DNA of 64,000 nucleotides from NCBI RefSeq assembly GCF_963422355.1, contig NC_085098.1:232001-296000 (forward strand). The letters are read 5' to 3'. The position numbers and the translations under genes are program-made. The notes beneath the pieces are model-generated. The model saw only the letters and a list, made by a program, of their open reading frames with translations. It searched no databases and had not been told where the DNA came from. The stretch is from Corticium candelabrum. Its lineage: Eukaryota > Porifera > Homoscleromorpha > Homosclerophorida > Plakinidae. Positions 19,540-29,245 of the stretch are shown here, piece by piece (position 1 is the stretch's first letter; the number at the start of each line of letters is the position of its first letter).

Positions 19540-22533
19540 GTTCCTTGTGGGATATCGTCGATTTTCTCTCTCTGTTGACTTCTCAATTGGTTTCTTTGTT
19601 GGCATGTTATCAGTCTGTTCCGACTGTGTCTCTGTTAACTCAGGGTGGCTAGGAGTAGTGGGTACTGAGTCTTCCCCGGTAGAGTCCGTTGATGACATTG
19701 TCTTCTCAGCATTCACTTCGAAATAATTTCCAGCTTGTGGTGAAATCATAGTCGCTGTACTATCATGAGTATTGGAAGTTTGCTCCTGATGTACATCCTG
19801 TGGAAAACTTCTGATATCACGATGTAATATATGGTCTACATGAACATACCTAGCCTGACCATTCACATTTACAAGATAGTTGCTCGGTCCCAGTTTCTGG
19901 ACTACTGTTCCAGAGAGCCACCGTCCCCGACTATCTTGTCTTGGGTTCCATACTGCCACTGATTCTCCAGGTAACATCTCACGATGTCTGGATGCAGCTT
20001 CTGTTTGGCTCTCCTGTCTGTCTCGAATCTCTCCTCCAACTGTAGGTTTAACAAGACTTAGTCTTGTTCGTAAGACTCTCTTCATTAGCAATTCGGATGA
20101 CGTTTTTCCTGTTGAGGTATTTGGAGTCGACCTATACTGCCGCAGTAATATAGATATTTGATGTCGAATAGTGCGTCCTCTAGGTCGTGCCTCCATAGAT
20201 CTCTTGAAGATTTGAACTGCTCGTTCTGCTTGTCCATTGCTCGATGGGTGATACGGAGGGGTGAGTTGGTGTTTGACACCATTTCCTTTCATGAACTTCC
20301 GAAATTCTACTGACCTAAATTGTGGACCATTATCTGTTACCAATCGTCCTGGAATGCCATGAAAACTAAAAACTCGCCTCATCACCTCTATTGTCCTACT
20401 AGCCGTTGTACTAGTGCCCATTTCATGCACTTCCAACCATTTCGAAAAAGCGTCCATCATAATAAGATAATGTTGACCTTCAAAGTCTGCGAAATCCGCG
20501 TGAACTCTCTCCCAAGGTGCTGTGGGATACATCCATGGATGAGGAATACCAGCAGGCGGTTTATTCCTCTGACTTTGGCAAATTTCACATTTCTTGCACA
20601 ATTCTTCCAACGTCATGTCCAAACTCGGCCACCAGATATACGAGCTAGCTAATGCTTTCATTCGATTTGAACCCAGGTGATTTTCATGAAGATCTGCTAG
20701 AACTCTTGACTGTAATTTTTGCGGTATTATCACACGTTTTCCCCAAAGTAAACAGTTCTCTTCAACGCTAAGTTCATCTGACCGTCGTGAGTAGGGTTGT
20801 AACCTTGAATCGATGTGACTTTTCCAGTTCCATCCAGACAATGTATACTGGTATGCCCGTCTCAAAATTGGATCTGCTTTAGTCTCTTGTGCTACTTCTG
20901 CTGCTGTTACAGGTAGATTTTCACAGCAATCCACATGGTACAATTCCTGGTTAGGGTCTATGACATTCACTTCCATTGGCAGTCGGGAGAGCATATCTGC
21001 TTCCTTATTCTTCTCTCCAGCCATATACTCCAGGTTGTACTCATATGCACTTAAAATTAGTGCCCACCTCTGCAGCCTTGCTGCTGCTAACGCTGGGATG
21101 CCCTGTTTAGGTCCCAGAATTTTGACCAAAGGTTTGTGATCTGTCACTAGTGTAAATCTTCGACCAATGAGGAACTTGTGGAAATGACGAACGCCGAAAA
21201 TGATTGCCAGTGCTTCACGCTCTATTTGGGCGTAGCCCTTTTCTGCTGATGACAGTGTCCGTGAAGCAAATGCCACTGGTCTCTCCGATCCATCCTCAAA
21301 CTCGTGACTCAAACAGGCTCCTATTCCATATGGGGATGCGTCACATTTGAGCTTGACTGGTCGAGACAAATCATAGTGCGTAAGAAAACCAGACTGTAAT
21401 AACTTGTTCTTTGCTGTATTGAATGCGGCCCTGTGTTTCCTTGTCCATCTCCACTGTTTTCCTTTTTGAAGTAACTCATACAATGCTTGTAGAGTATTCG
21501 ACAGATTCGGTAAGAAATGGCTGTAATAGTTCAACAGCCCCAGAAATGCCTTCAATTCAGTCACATTTCTTGGCTCAGGTGCTTCCCTGGTAGCCTTGAC
21601 CTTGTCTTCTGTAGGCTTCAGACCTTCGTGATCTACCCTGTGACCTAAGTATGTCACCTCAGACTGACCAAATTCACATTTGTCCTTCTTTAGCCGGACT
21701 CCTCTTTGCTTTAGGCGTTGTAATACTTGCTTCACTCTTGCATCGTGCTCAGCATCAATTGAACCGACAATCAGTATGTCATCGAAAAAACAACAAACTC
21801 CTGGTATTCCAAACAATATCATATCCATCGTTTTCTGGAAAATACTCGGTGCTGTTCGTATACCAAAAGACATTCTGGTATAAGTAAAAAAACCCTTCCT
21901 AGTATTTATGGTTAAATACTCTTGGCTCCCGGTATCCACTTCCATTTGTTGGTAAGCTTGCTTTAGATCAAGCCTGGTAAATCGTCGACCACCCGCTAAA
22001 GTAGCAAATAAATCCTGAGCATTTGGTGTGGAATACTCAATATTTCCCAAATATTCATTGATGGTTACTTTGTAGTCACCACACAATCTGATACTGCCGT
22101 CAGATTTCCTCATCACTACTATCGGTGAAGCCCACTCGCTCTGATCTACAGGTGTCAGTACTCCTTCTCTGACTAAACGATCGATTTCAGTATCCACTTT
22201 AGCTTGTAACGCAAATGGTACTGGTCTTGCCTTATGAAAGACTGGCCTTGCATTGGCACTCCAAGTAATTTTCGCTTGCACTCCTTGCAGCTTTCCCATT
22301 CCTTCCTTGAATAACTCAGGAAACTCGTGTACCGGATCCAGGACATTCAAGCTAAATAAAGATGCCCAGTCCAACTTCAGTTGCGACAACCAATTCCTGC
22401 CAAGCACTGCTGGCTTATTTGCAGCATTGACGACAACTACTCTACCTCGTATTTCTTGATCTACGTAGCGTACTGGTACTACCGCTTCTCCGCGCACAGA
22501 CAATGTCTGTCCACAATATGACTGTAATTTCAC
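19495..22533 (-). CDS. gypsy B polyprotein: RT, RNase H, integrase
   Basis: 1012 codons. RT contains RLDLKQAYQQMEV and the catalytic FFDDILIVG (FDD instead of the commoner YxDD). RNase H has LKCDASPYGIGACLSH and YAQIEREALAI. The integrase zinc finger is HENHLGSNRMKALA to CKKCEICQ; the core has MMDAFSKW, VTDNGPQFRS and NGQAERAVQ, so D, D and E are all present. The frame ends inside the right inverted repeat of the hAT element, which supplies the last residues and the stop. The original stop lay near the LTR at about 16636. Confidence 0.92.
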   Translation of the reverse strand: MKLQSYCGQTLSVRGEAVVPVRYVDQEIRGRVVVVNAANKPAVLGRNWLSQLKLDWASLFSLNVLDPVHEFPELFKEGMGKLQGVQAKITWSANARPVFHKARPVPFALQAKVDTEIDRLVREGVLTPVDQSEWASPIVVMRKSDGSIRLCGDYKVTINEYLGNIEYSTPNAQDLFATLAGGRRFTRLDLKQAYQQMEVDTGSQEYLTINTRKGFFTYTRMSFGIRTAPSIFQKTMDMILFGIPGVCCFFDDILIVGSIDAEHDARVKQVLQRLKQRGVRLKKDKCEFGQSEVTYLGHRVDHEGLKPTEDKVKATREAPEPRNVTELKAFLGLLNYYSHFLPNLSNTLQALYELLQKGKQWRWTRKHRAAFNTAKNKLLQSGFLTHYDLSRPVKLKCDASPYGIGACLSHEFEDGSERPVAFASRTLSSAEKGYAQIEREALAIIFGVRHFHKFLIGRRFTLVTDHKPLVKILGPKQGIPALAAARLQRWALILSAYEYNLEYMAGEKNKEADMLSRLPMEVNVIDPNQELYHVDCCENLPVTAAEVAQETKADPILRRAYQYTLSGWNWKSHIDSRLQPYSRRSDELSVEENCLLWGKRVIIPQKLQSRVLADLHENHLGSNRMKALASSYIWWPSLDMTLEELCKKCEICQSQRNKPPAGIPHPWMYPTAPWERVHADFADFEGQHYLIMMDAFSKWLEVHEMGTSTTASRTIEVMRRVFSFHGIPGRLVTDNGPQFRSVEFRKFMKGNGVKHQLTPPYHPSSNGQAERAVQIFKRSMEARPRGRTIRHQISILLRQYRSTPNTSTGKTSSELLMKRVLRTRLSLVKPTVGGEIRDRQESQTEAASRHREMLPGESVAVWNPRQDSRGRWLSGTVVQKLGPSNYLVNVNGQARYVHVDHILHRDIRSFPQDVHQEQTSNTHDSTATMISPQAGNYFEVNAEKTMSSTDSTGEDSVPTTPSHPELTETQSEQTDNMPTKKPIEKSTERENRRYPTRNQGRHMGPKSGGAQI

Positions 22534-22799
22534 GTTGCTGCTCTGGAGTTTGACATGAGATAGTTGTTCTCATAGGTCTCCCTGGGAATCACGGTAATAG
22601 TTGCACCCGTGTCAACAATCAGCTCTAATTCTCGTCCAGCTACAGTCATATTGACTTTGATTGCATCCTGACTTCCCAGACCATAAAGTGAACATACTTC
22701 CTCTTCTTCCACTTGTAACGTGGCTTGTTTCTGGTACTTTGTATTCTTGGTACCCGTTGCTCCGCTCCTGTTCTTAAAATCGCCTTGCTTCTTACTCCG
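22530..22799 (-). CDS. gypsy B aspartic protease region
   Basis: Same frame as gag but after a single TGA at about 22798-22800. It contains ELELIVDTGATITVIP, the retropepsin active site. A frame change near 22540 separates it from the RT frame. Either stop suppression and frameshifting are used, or both are mutations. Confidence 0.8.
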   Translation of the reverse strand, partial: RSKKQGDFKNRSGATGTKNTKYQKQATLQVEEEEVCSLYGLGSQDAIKVNMTVAGRELELIVDTGATITVIPRETYENNYLMSNSRAAT

Positions 22800-23558
22800 T
22801 CAGCCTTTTGCGATATGTCCCTTCTTGTGACATAAATAGCACTCTCTTGATTTCATCTGACACTTATCAGGAACGTGCCCCTTGCCATTGCATCTGTAGC
22901 ATACTTTCACATCAGATTGTGCTGTCTTTGACCTCCCACTGCTACTACTTTGCATGCTAAATGTCGTCTCGTGGTCTGTTGTTGATCCGTGTCTGCGCGT
23001 GTCTCCTCGCAAAGCTATCGTTTCTTGTCTTGCCGATTCAAAAGCTTGCGCTATTCGTACCGCTCTCTCGAGTGTTAAGTCAGTTTCCGCTAGAATTTTC
23101 TGCTGTAGGGCTTCTACTCGTAATCTACACACGAATTGGTCCCTCAAGGCAACTGACAACTTGTCTCCGAACTCACAGTGTTTAGCTAGACGACGCAATT
23201 CTGACAAGAACACCGTAACAGTCTCACCTTCTTTCTGTTGTCTCTTGTAATAACGGAATCGCTCGGCTATGACAATCTTCTTTGGCTCGTAGTGATTTCT
23301 CAGTTGCTGAATGATATCATCAAGCTCCAAATCTTGCGGTTGGCGAGGTCGTACCAAGGTCCGCAACAAACTGTAGGTCGATGCACCCACAGACGTTAGA
23401 AAGATTGCCTTCCTACGAGCTACGTGCTCGTCTCCTATCGGTACTGCGTTTGCCAGGCAGTAAATCTCGAACCTTTCCTTGTATTCGCCGATGCTTTCTA
23501 CTCCTGCTCGAAATTCGCCCAACAACCCGTGTTTCAAATTCGCGGCTGCACTCGCCAT
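22800..23558 (-). CDS. gypsy B Gag
   Basis: Start chosen at ATG 23558, only 12 nt after the LTR and inside the PBS; the frame is also open through the LTR. Capsid-like region (GEYKERFEIYCLAN, TSVGASTYSLLRTL, RQQKEGETVTVFLSELRRLA), then two zinc knuckles, CYRCNGKGHVPDKC and CYLCHKKGHIAKG. It ends at TGA, with protease following in frame. Confidence 0.88.
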   Translation of the reverse strand: MASAAANLKHGLLGEFRAGVESIGEYKERFEIYCLANAVPIGDEHVARRKAIFLTSVGASTYSLLRTLVRPRQPQDLELDDIIQQLRNHYEPKKIVIAERFRYYKRQQKEGETVTVFLSELRRLAKHCEFGDKLSVALRDQFVCRLRVEALQQKILAETDLTLERAVRIAQAFESARQETIALRGDTRRHGSTTDHETTFSMQSSSSGRSKTAQSDVKVCYRCNGKGHVPDKCQMKSRECYLCHKKGHIAKG

Positions 23559-23569
23559 CCTCGTCGCCA
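23552..23569 (-). promoter_or_regulatory. tRNA primer-binding site of gypsy B
   Basis: Minus-strand TGGCGACGAGGATGGCGA follows the LTR end directly; TGG start is expected for pairing with a tRNA 3' CCA. The tRNA species was not identified. Confidence 0.7.
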
Positions 23570-23669
23570 CTGTTGCGTCGTTACCGACTATATATTGTTC
23601 TATTGCAGCTCGCTTACAGTGTGTACGCAATACTATACCAGACTACACAAAGTACTATATAGTGTCATA

Positions 23670-23712
<43 letters not shown>

Positions 23713-23755
23713 AATGAGTACTAGGGGTAGTCCCATAGTCCCTTACTCTACTACA
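23570..23755 (-). repeat. 5' LTR of gypsy B
   Basis: 186 bp, CTGTTGCG to CTACTACA on the plus strand, with a single TA tract at about 23672-23708. Confidence 0.93.
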
Positions 23756-23759
23756 GTAA

Positions 23760-24366
23760 GGGTCCTTTAATGTCTATTTCGACTCTCTCAAACGGTTTCT
23801 CTGCTATAGGACGTTCTTTCAATGGAGCTCGCGCTCTTTGATGTGGTGGCATCCTTTCCCCACATGTATGACAAGATTTGGTGTAATCCATTACATCTCT
23901 GTTTACAGTGCTCCACCCAAATCGATCCAATGTCCGAGTCAATGTCTTCTTGACACCCTGATGTCCTGAGAAGGCATTATCATGCGCCAGCGAAGTACTT
24001 CAGGTATCAAAGCAATAGGTACGACAATCTGCGAATGCCCTTGAGACGATGTTCTACGTAAAATATTCCATCTTTAGATAGCGTTAACTTCTCCCGTAGT
24101 AAACGTTGTAATTGTAGTTGTTCTGGATGATCCAAACTCAATTGCTTCGATGTATCTCCACTAACATGGCTAGATGCCGCTGATAGCACAAGATCTCTCC
24201 TCTGGAAGTCCTTGAAAGTGTTTGTCGTCCAACAATCGCTCAACATACAAACTTTTGGTGAGCTTCCTTGAGGCGAAAACAATGACGCGGGACTTGTTAT
24301 ATTGTCTTCCTGAGTAAACTTTTCTTCGTCATTACCAAATCCAAGACGACTGAGAGCATCCGCCAC
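23760..24366 (-). pseudogene. gypsy A integrase N-terminal part
   Basis: ADALSRLGFGN (end of RNase H/linker) at the right, then a broken stretch, then zinc-finger residues in KSCHTCGERMPP and VEIDIKGPL, where element B interrupts it. The frame breaks near 23950-24010. Confidence 0.8.
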
Positions 24367-24422
24367 TCTATTTTGATCTACTTTTATGTATTCAGTAGTA
24401 AAACATTATTCTTGTAATTCCG

Positions 24423-26327
24423 CTATCCATCTGGCACGACGGCCCACGGGTCTTTGGCAGTATATAGATATTGGAGTGGAAAATGATCAGTCCGCAGCAA
24501 AAATTCTGTTCCAAGCAAATGGTGTCGAAAGTGACGAGTTGCCATAACGACTGCAAGAAATTCTCTATCATATGTAGAGTATCGTCTCTCTGTCTTAGAT
24601 AAAACTCTACTAAAATATGCAATCGGCCGTAGTCCTTCTGAACTTTCTTGTGCCAGTTCTGCACCAATCCCTACAGTTGATGCATCTGTAGTCAAAACAA
24701 ATTGTTTATCTGCAACAGGATGAGCCAAGATCGGTGCTGTAGACAGTTTTTGCTTCAAAGTATTAAATGCATCTTGACAATGAGTTGACCACTGAAGTTT
24801 CTGTTCTCCAGCTAACATAGATATCAAAGGTGCTGCAATTGTAGCATACCGTGGAATAAATCGACGATAAAAACCAGTGATGTCCAAGAAAACCTTCACC
24901 TCCTTGACAGTAGTGGGTGTAGGTATTCTTTCAATAGCAGCAACCTTCTCTAGATCACGATTAATTCCTTCTGCACTAATACGAAATCCACAGAATATTG
25001 CCTGAGTTGTAACAAATTGACATTTCTTCGCATTAAGTCGAAGTACGTGTTTGTGAAGAGTTGTAAATGCTTGTTCCAACTGATCCAAATGTAATTGAAA
25101 TGTGTCTGAAACTATACAGAGATCATCCATATAGAGGACTAGCTGAATAGGTGTTAAGTGTCCCAGAACTAGTGACATCATTCGACAAAACGTTGCTGGA
25201 GCTCCCTTCAACCCAAAGGGCATTCTGTTGAATTCATACAAACCTGAAGGTGTCCGGAACGCTGTCTTTTTCTTATCCTTTTCCACGATTGGTACTTGAA
25301 AATATCCTCTTGCCAAGACCAAGATACTAAAAAATTTTGCTCCTGATAGTGACTCAATCACCTCTTGAAGATTTCCAGTTGGTATTGCTGTTTCTTTAGT
25401 TTTACCACTTAACTGTCGGTAGTCTACGCATAAACGAAGACTCCCATCACTCTTTCTAACTGGACATATAGGTGCCGCATATCCAGAAGTAGATGGTCGA
25501 ATTATCCCATCTCGCCGTAATCGTCTCACCTCATCTTCAACCTCAGCTTTCCATCTTGTAGGTAGACGTCGAGGGCGGCAAGCTATTGGAGTTTTGGTAG
25601 TAAGCGGAATCGTATGTTCAACATCCACTAAATACCCTTCATTGCCTGGACAAGCGAACACGTGCACGTCCCGATGACGTTTTAGAAGATTCTCCAATTG
25701 TTGTTTCTCATCAGAGCTCAATGACTCACCCACATCTATGTCAACCATTGGCTTGTAAATATCGGTACTCTTTCCAACAGGTCTTCGATCCACCCCATCC
25801 AACGCAGTTGCTTCAGTAAATTCCGCCAAACTCTGTCCTTTATGTATTACTACAGGTTCTGTGCAGGCGTTCATAACTCTCACCGGAACATCTCTCCCTT
25901 TTCCTCCAACACAATAGGTAGTACATCCCAAAAGTCCTGAACGTTCAGATAACTCATCCACTACTTCCACAATTCCTGTCCATTTACTAGTAACATTGGA
26001 GTGTATATTTCCCCAAATGGTGGTTTCTTGCCCAGGCCCGACTAGTACACTGCTTGGCGAATACACCCGATCAAACTTCAATAAACGCACTTCAGACCTT
26101 GTTGGTTCTGATTTGACTGGTTGGAATGTTGTCACTTCTTCCCCTTTCAAGAACAACTTTTTATCAGCGACATCTATCTGGACCTCAAGGGTCGACAGAT
26201 TATCAGTGCCCAAAACCCCACAGTCGATTCCTTTCACAACGTAAAATGAACTGTATACCTTTTGAGATCCCAACTGAAACGACGTAACTACAGTTCCTTC
26301 ACACTGTAAGGTAGTACCATCAACCAT
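24423..26327 (-). CDS. gypsy A pol: RT and RNase H
   Basis: 634 codons open. RT has VRKSDGSLRLCVDYRQL, LARGYFQVPI, FNRMPFGLKGAP and the catalytic VLYMDDLCIVS. RNase H has LTTDASTVGIGAELAQ and YSTYDREFLAVV. It ends by frameshift near 24420 before the integrase. It is separated from gag/protease by a stop at about 26330. Confidence 0.9.
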   Translation of the reverse strand: MVDGTTLQCEGTVVTSFQLGSQKVYSSFYVVKGIDCGVLGTDNLSTLEVQIDVADKKLFLKGEEVTTFQPVKSEPTRSEVRLLKFDRVYSPSSVLVGPGQETTIWGNIHSNVTSKWTGIVEVVDELSERSGLLGCTTYCVGGKGRDVPVRVMNACTEPVVIHKGQSLAEFTEATALDGVDRRPVGKSTDIYKPMVDIDVGESLSSDEKQQLENLLKRHRDVHVFACPGNEGYLVDVEHTIPLTTKTPIACRPRRLPTRWKAEVEDEVRRLRRDGIIRPSTSGYAAPICPVRKSDGSLRLCVDYRQLSGKTKETAIPTGNLQEVIESLSGAKFFSILVLARGYFQVPIVEKDKKKTAFRTPSGLYEFNRMPFGLKGAPATFCRMMSLVLGHLTPIQLVLYMDDLCIVSDTFQLHLDQLEQAFTTLHKHVLRLNAKKCQFVTTQAIFCGFRISAEGINRDLEKVAAIERIPTPTTVKEVKVFLDITGFYRRFIPRYATIAAPLISMLAGEQKLQWSTHCQDAFNTLKQKLSTAPILAHPVADKQFVLTTDASTVGIGAELAQESSEGLRPIAYFSRVLSKTERRYSTYDREFLAVVMATRHFRHHLLGTEFLLRTDHFPLQYLYTAKDPWAVVPDG

Positions 26328-26333
26328 TATTGG

Positions 26334-27397
26334 TTAGCGAACAATATTCCTTCTAACTGTAATGTGGTTCATCTGAACAACATCAAGTGGTATCAAGCTG
26401 ACGTCTGCTCCTGTAATCAACCAAAAAAGAAAGAGGTTGCTGCTCAATATTAGCGCGGTAACCATAATTAGACCGTGAAGAGCCGTGGCTAAATTAGTGA
26501 TCTGACCTCCTCTCTTTGATGCAGGAGATGCAGCGGTACAGTTTCGGGCAACATGCCCGGTCTCAAACATCGATGACAATCGTGAAAATGAGGACAATTA
26601 GACCGGAGGTGGTTAACATCACCACAAATATAACATCTCTTACCAAGCATTGGGTCTCGAGGTTGCTGATACTTCCTTCTAGGTGTCCACCTCCGACCGC
26701 GACCACGCATCGACTGCGCTGTCGCTTGGGTGTCTAAAGTGTCGTTGCCAAAAGCGGTAACTGTCTGACGAGTAGATGGCATATCGTTATAGATTTTCAT
26801 GTCACATCCGGAAACTTCATTGACTGCTGAAGCCGGTACACTGCTTTGATTGACTGGACTTGCATTTGCCGGTGCCGGTCTGACTGATGGAATTCCGGCT
26901 AATCGAAGTTGGTTGACTTCCTCAGCTAATTCTTTGACAACTCTAGCGTTAGTAGTCTTGTCTCTTCTCAACAGAATTTGGAATTCTCTCGGTAGACCAC
27001 CTAGAAAGACGTCTCTGGCCAAAGTAATCGCGGACCCACTATCACACCCCGGATACGCTAGCCGTACTAACCTGTCAATGTCGTGCGCGAACGCCGCTGG
27101 AGGTTCTTCAAACTGTTTCCATTTTCTGCCGCGCAACTCCTCCACCGCGAGCCACCTATCCATTGCCCCACCGAGGAACTCCTTCTCTAGTGAAACCACG
27201 ATAACATCAAAATCTTGCTTTTCCTCACTGTCCAGACGTCGATAGTTCTCAAAGGCCGCCCCTTCTAATCGGGACGCTAGGGCGCGTGCGTTCTTCTCTC
27301 CCTTAAAACCATTAAGTGCTATCCAGACAGTGATACGGTCTAGAAAGGAAAGTAAATTTCCAGTTCCATCGAAAACCTGAGGCGCATCACGTTGCAT
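26334..27397 (-). pseudogene. gypsy A Gag and protease remnant
   Basis: Starts at ATG 27397, 7 nt after the PBS. Gag has FDGTGNLLSFLDRITVW and LGGLPREFQILL, followed by a zinc knuckle CYICGDVNHLRSNC and a second partial one. A frameshift near 26510 follows. The protease site reads FWLITGADVSLIP: the catalytic Asp of the usual DTGA is absent. Confidence 0.85.
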
Positions 27398-27403
27398 TCT
27401 AAA

Positions 27404-27422
27404 ATCCCACTCCTGTCACCAA
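27404..27422 (-). promoter_or_regulatory. tRNA primer-binding site of gypsy A
   Basis: Minus-strand TTGGTGACAGGAGTGGGAT directly follows the LTR. It contains the TGG expected of a PBS. Confidence 0.65.
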
Positions 27423-27541
27423 TGTGATACACGGCGATTGCAGGTAAAAAGACTGATGTATTATAAGTAAGCGATGTGTTATATAACCACTGATATGCTA
27501 ACGTGCGCTAAGACGTAAAACTATTATATTACTACATTACA
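27423..27541 (-). repeat. 5' LTR of gypsy A
   Basis: 119 bp, TGTGATACACGG to TACATTACA on the plus strand. Confidence 0.95.
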
Positions 27542-27545
27542 TTAC

Positions 27546-27921
27546 TTTTAATTAATAGTGGGATGCAGCTTAATGAACAGGTACATCTACGAGTTGCGTA
27601 CTAATTTGTATGCCGCGTTGTACTGTAGACGCGAGCTTTAGAGTTACTGCATGTCTCTAGTTGTTGAGTTAGTTTGGACAGCTAGAGCTAAGGTGATACG
27701 TGTAGTACATCTAGAGGTTGTAGAAAGCCTTCTGGTTCTATCTGCGCTATCATGCAGGTTGCATGTGTTCTAGGTGCTCTAGACAAAACTGCAGTTTGGC
27801 CAATCCTACGCATCTATCTACACTATCCACCTATTCTTCTATCAACAGCTAGGTGCGTGCATGAGACAATATCTAAAGAGAAATGAAATTAGCGCAAGAG
27901 ACTGGACTACAATGTAATAGC
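27546..27921. other. Right part of the foldback spacer, no gene seen
   Basis: About 375 bp between gypsy A and the right foldback arm. No coding content recognised. Confidence 0.6.
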
Positions 27922-29245
27922 TGTCTCCACGCCGCACAGTACGCTAATTAATTTGTGCTTTGACGCTCAACTACAAGTAGATCGAGTTCATGTTCATGAC
28001 GCGACCATGCCTAGACGCGCCTTCAGCTACAATAGCACTTCCAGTTAACTGTCTGAAGCGGCGTACAGGTGTAGAAACTCAGTACAGAAGAAAGCAGACA
28101 CGTGCTGATGTGATTAGCAGAAACTGCGCCTAGTTTAATTGAATCAACGTATCAGCACGCGTTGAAATGCACCCCTACACGTCCAATCGATGACTCCCTA
28201 CCGCGTACACTGCTACGTACTTGTTCTTTCAATTTTCTTTTCTGATGCACTCAAATTATTTGAGAGAACGGTGCGCGTTTAGTTTCTGTTAGTTTAAAGC
28301 TGGCCATCAGTTCATTGAAAACTACGAGTCAAAGGAACGGGACTTTGAAGAAGTCACGTGACTTGCGAGGAGCTGTATACTAACGGGTTCTATTTGCCCC
28401 AAATCTCTGTGGCTGGCTGACTATGTACGCCAAAAATGACCATATATGGGTGTCACGCTTCAGGAATGTATGGTATGCAAGCGAGTGACCAATCACGCCG
28501 CATTATTCTTCTTTGTGTCGCACGCGGCAACGAGGGACAATGGCCGGGCAGCCAATCACTACGCGCTGTTCGACATGAGAGAACATGTAGCTAGAAAGAC
28601 GTCAATTTTTGATCAGAAACAACAGAAACGTTGTATTTCAAGTAGCGCTACCTGAAAATCTACGAGCATCCAATCTTGCTGCCGTAGTATGCACAAACGT
28701 GAAGAGTAGTGCGCGCTTCACGTACGGGACTTCTTTGCTAACGCGCGTCGCCAACTACCGATACCGTAGCTAATTACGTAACGCGATACACAAAGACATA
28801 CAGAATTTATAGCTATAGCTTTGAAAAATTAGAACCGGCTTCTATCCTGTCTACGGTCGACAGAAGAAGCAGTCAGCAGCCGCGTTGTTTGGATACACTC
28901 TGTGTACGTACACGAGACTAGATGGGGGAAGATAAATTTGCTCCACTCCGAATAGAAGCTACTCCCAATGAGTATTGCTTCGTAGCTTTCATTTGAAGCG
29001 ACGTTCGACGAAGGTTCACGCATTACTAGTATATACAACATCCGCTTTTTCGTCGGCAAAGCAATTTCTAATATACTGCACCTAAAAATTTACAAATTTG
29101 AAATAATAAAATTTTAAATTTTGATTTTTAAAAATTAAAATTTGAAAATGTAATGCAAATTTTTTAAAAATAAAAACCTTATATAAAAATTAAAATTTGA
29201 AAATTTAAAATGGCCGAAAGACCCACTGACCGAGAAGGTTTGCAT
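27922..29245 (-). repeat. Right arm of the large foldback element
   Basis: Reverse complement of 13590-14207, with an extra block of about 718 bp (28312-29029). It ends with AAAATGGCCGAAAGACCCAC at about 29207-29232, the mirror of the left end. Confidence 0.85.
28312..29029. mobile_element. Insertion in the right foldback arm, type unknown
   Basis: The left arm reads GGCCATCAGTTCATATATAC; in the right arm the same sequence is split after TTCAT and resumes at TATATACAAC. The 718-bp insert shows no clear inverted ends and no recognisable protein. Confidence 0.55.

Larger units (their letters stand above)
16004..23755 (-). mobile_element. Ty3/gypsy LTR retrotransposon B, nested in A
   Basis: LTRs at 16004-16635 (enlarged by an inserted fragment) and 23570-23755. 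GTAA flanks both sides (16000-16003 and 23756-23759), and removing B joins the two halves of element A's integrase in frame. The 100 bp of LTR before the TA tract are identical in both copies, so B is younger than A. Its polyprotein is nearly complete but cut at the C-terminus by a hAT transposon. Confidence 0.93.
14791..27541 (-). mobile_element. Ty3/gypsy LTR retrotransposon A (12.75 kb including insertions)
   Basis: 119-bp LTRs (14791-14909 and 27423-27541) differ at four positions by direct comparison. TTAC is duplicated outside both (14787-14790 and 27542-27545). On the minus strand the order is LTR, PBS, gag, protease, RT, RNase H, integrase, polypurine tract, LTR. The integrase is interrupted at 16004-23755 by element B. 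Several frame breaks and altered catalytic residues show that A is dead. It lies in the spacer of the foldback element. Confidence 0.93.
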
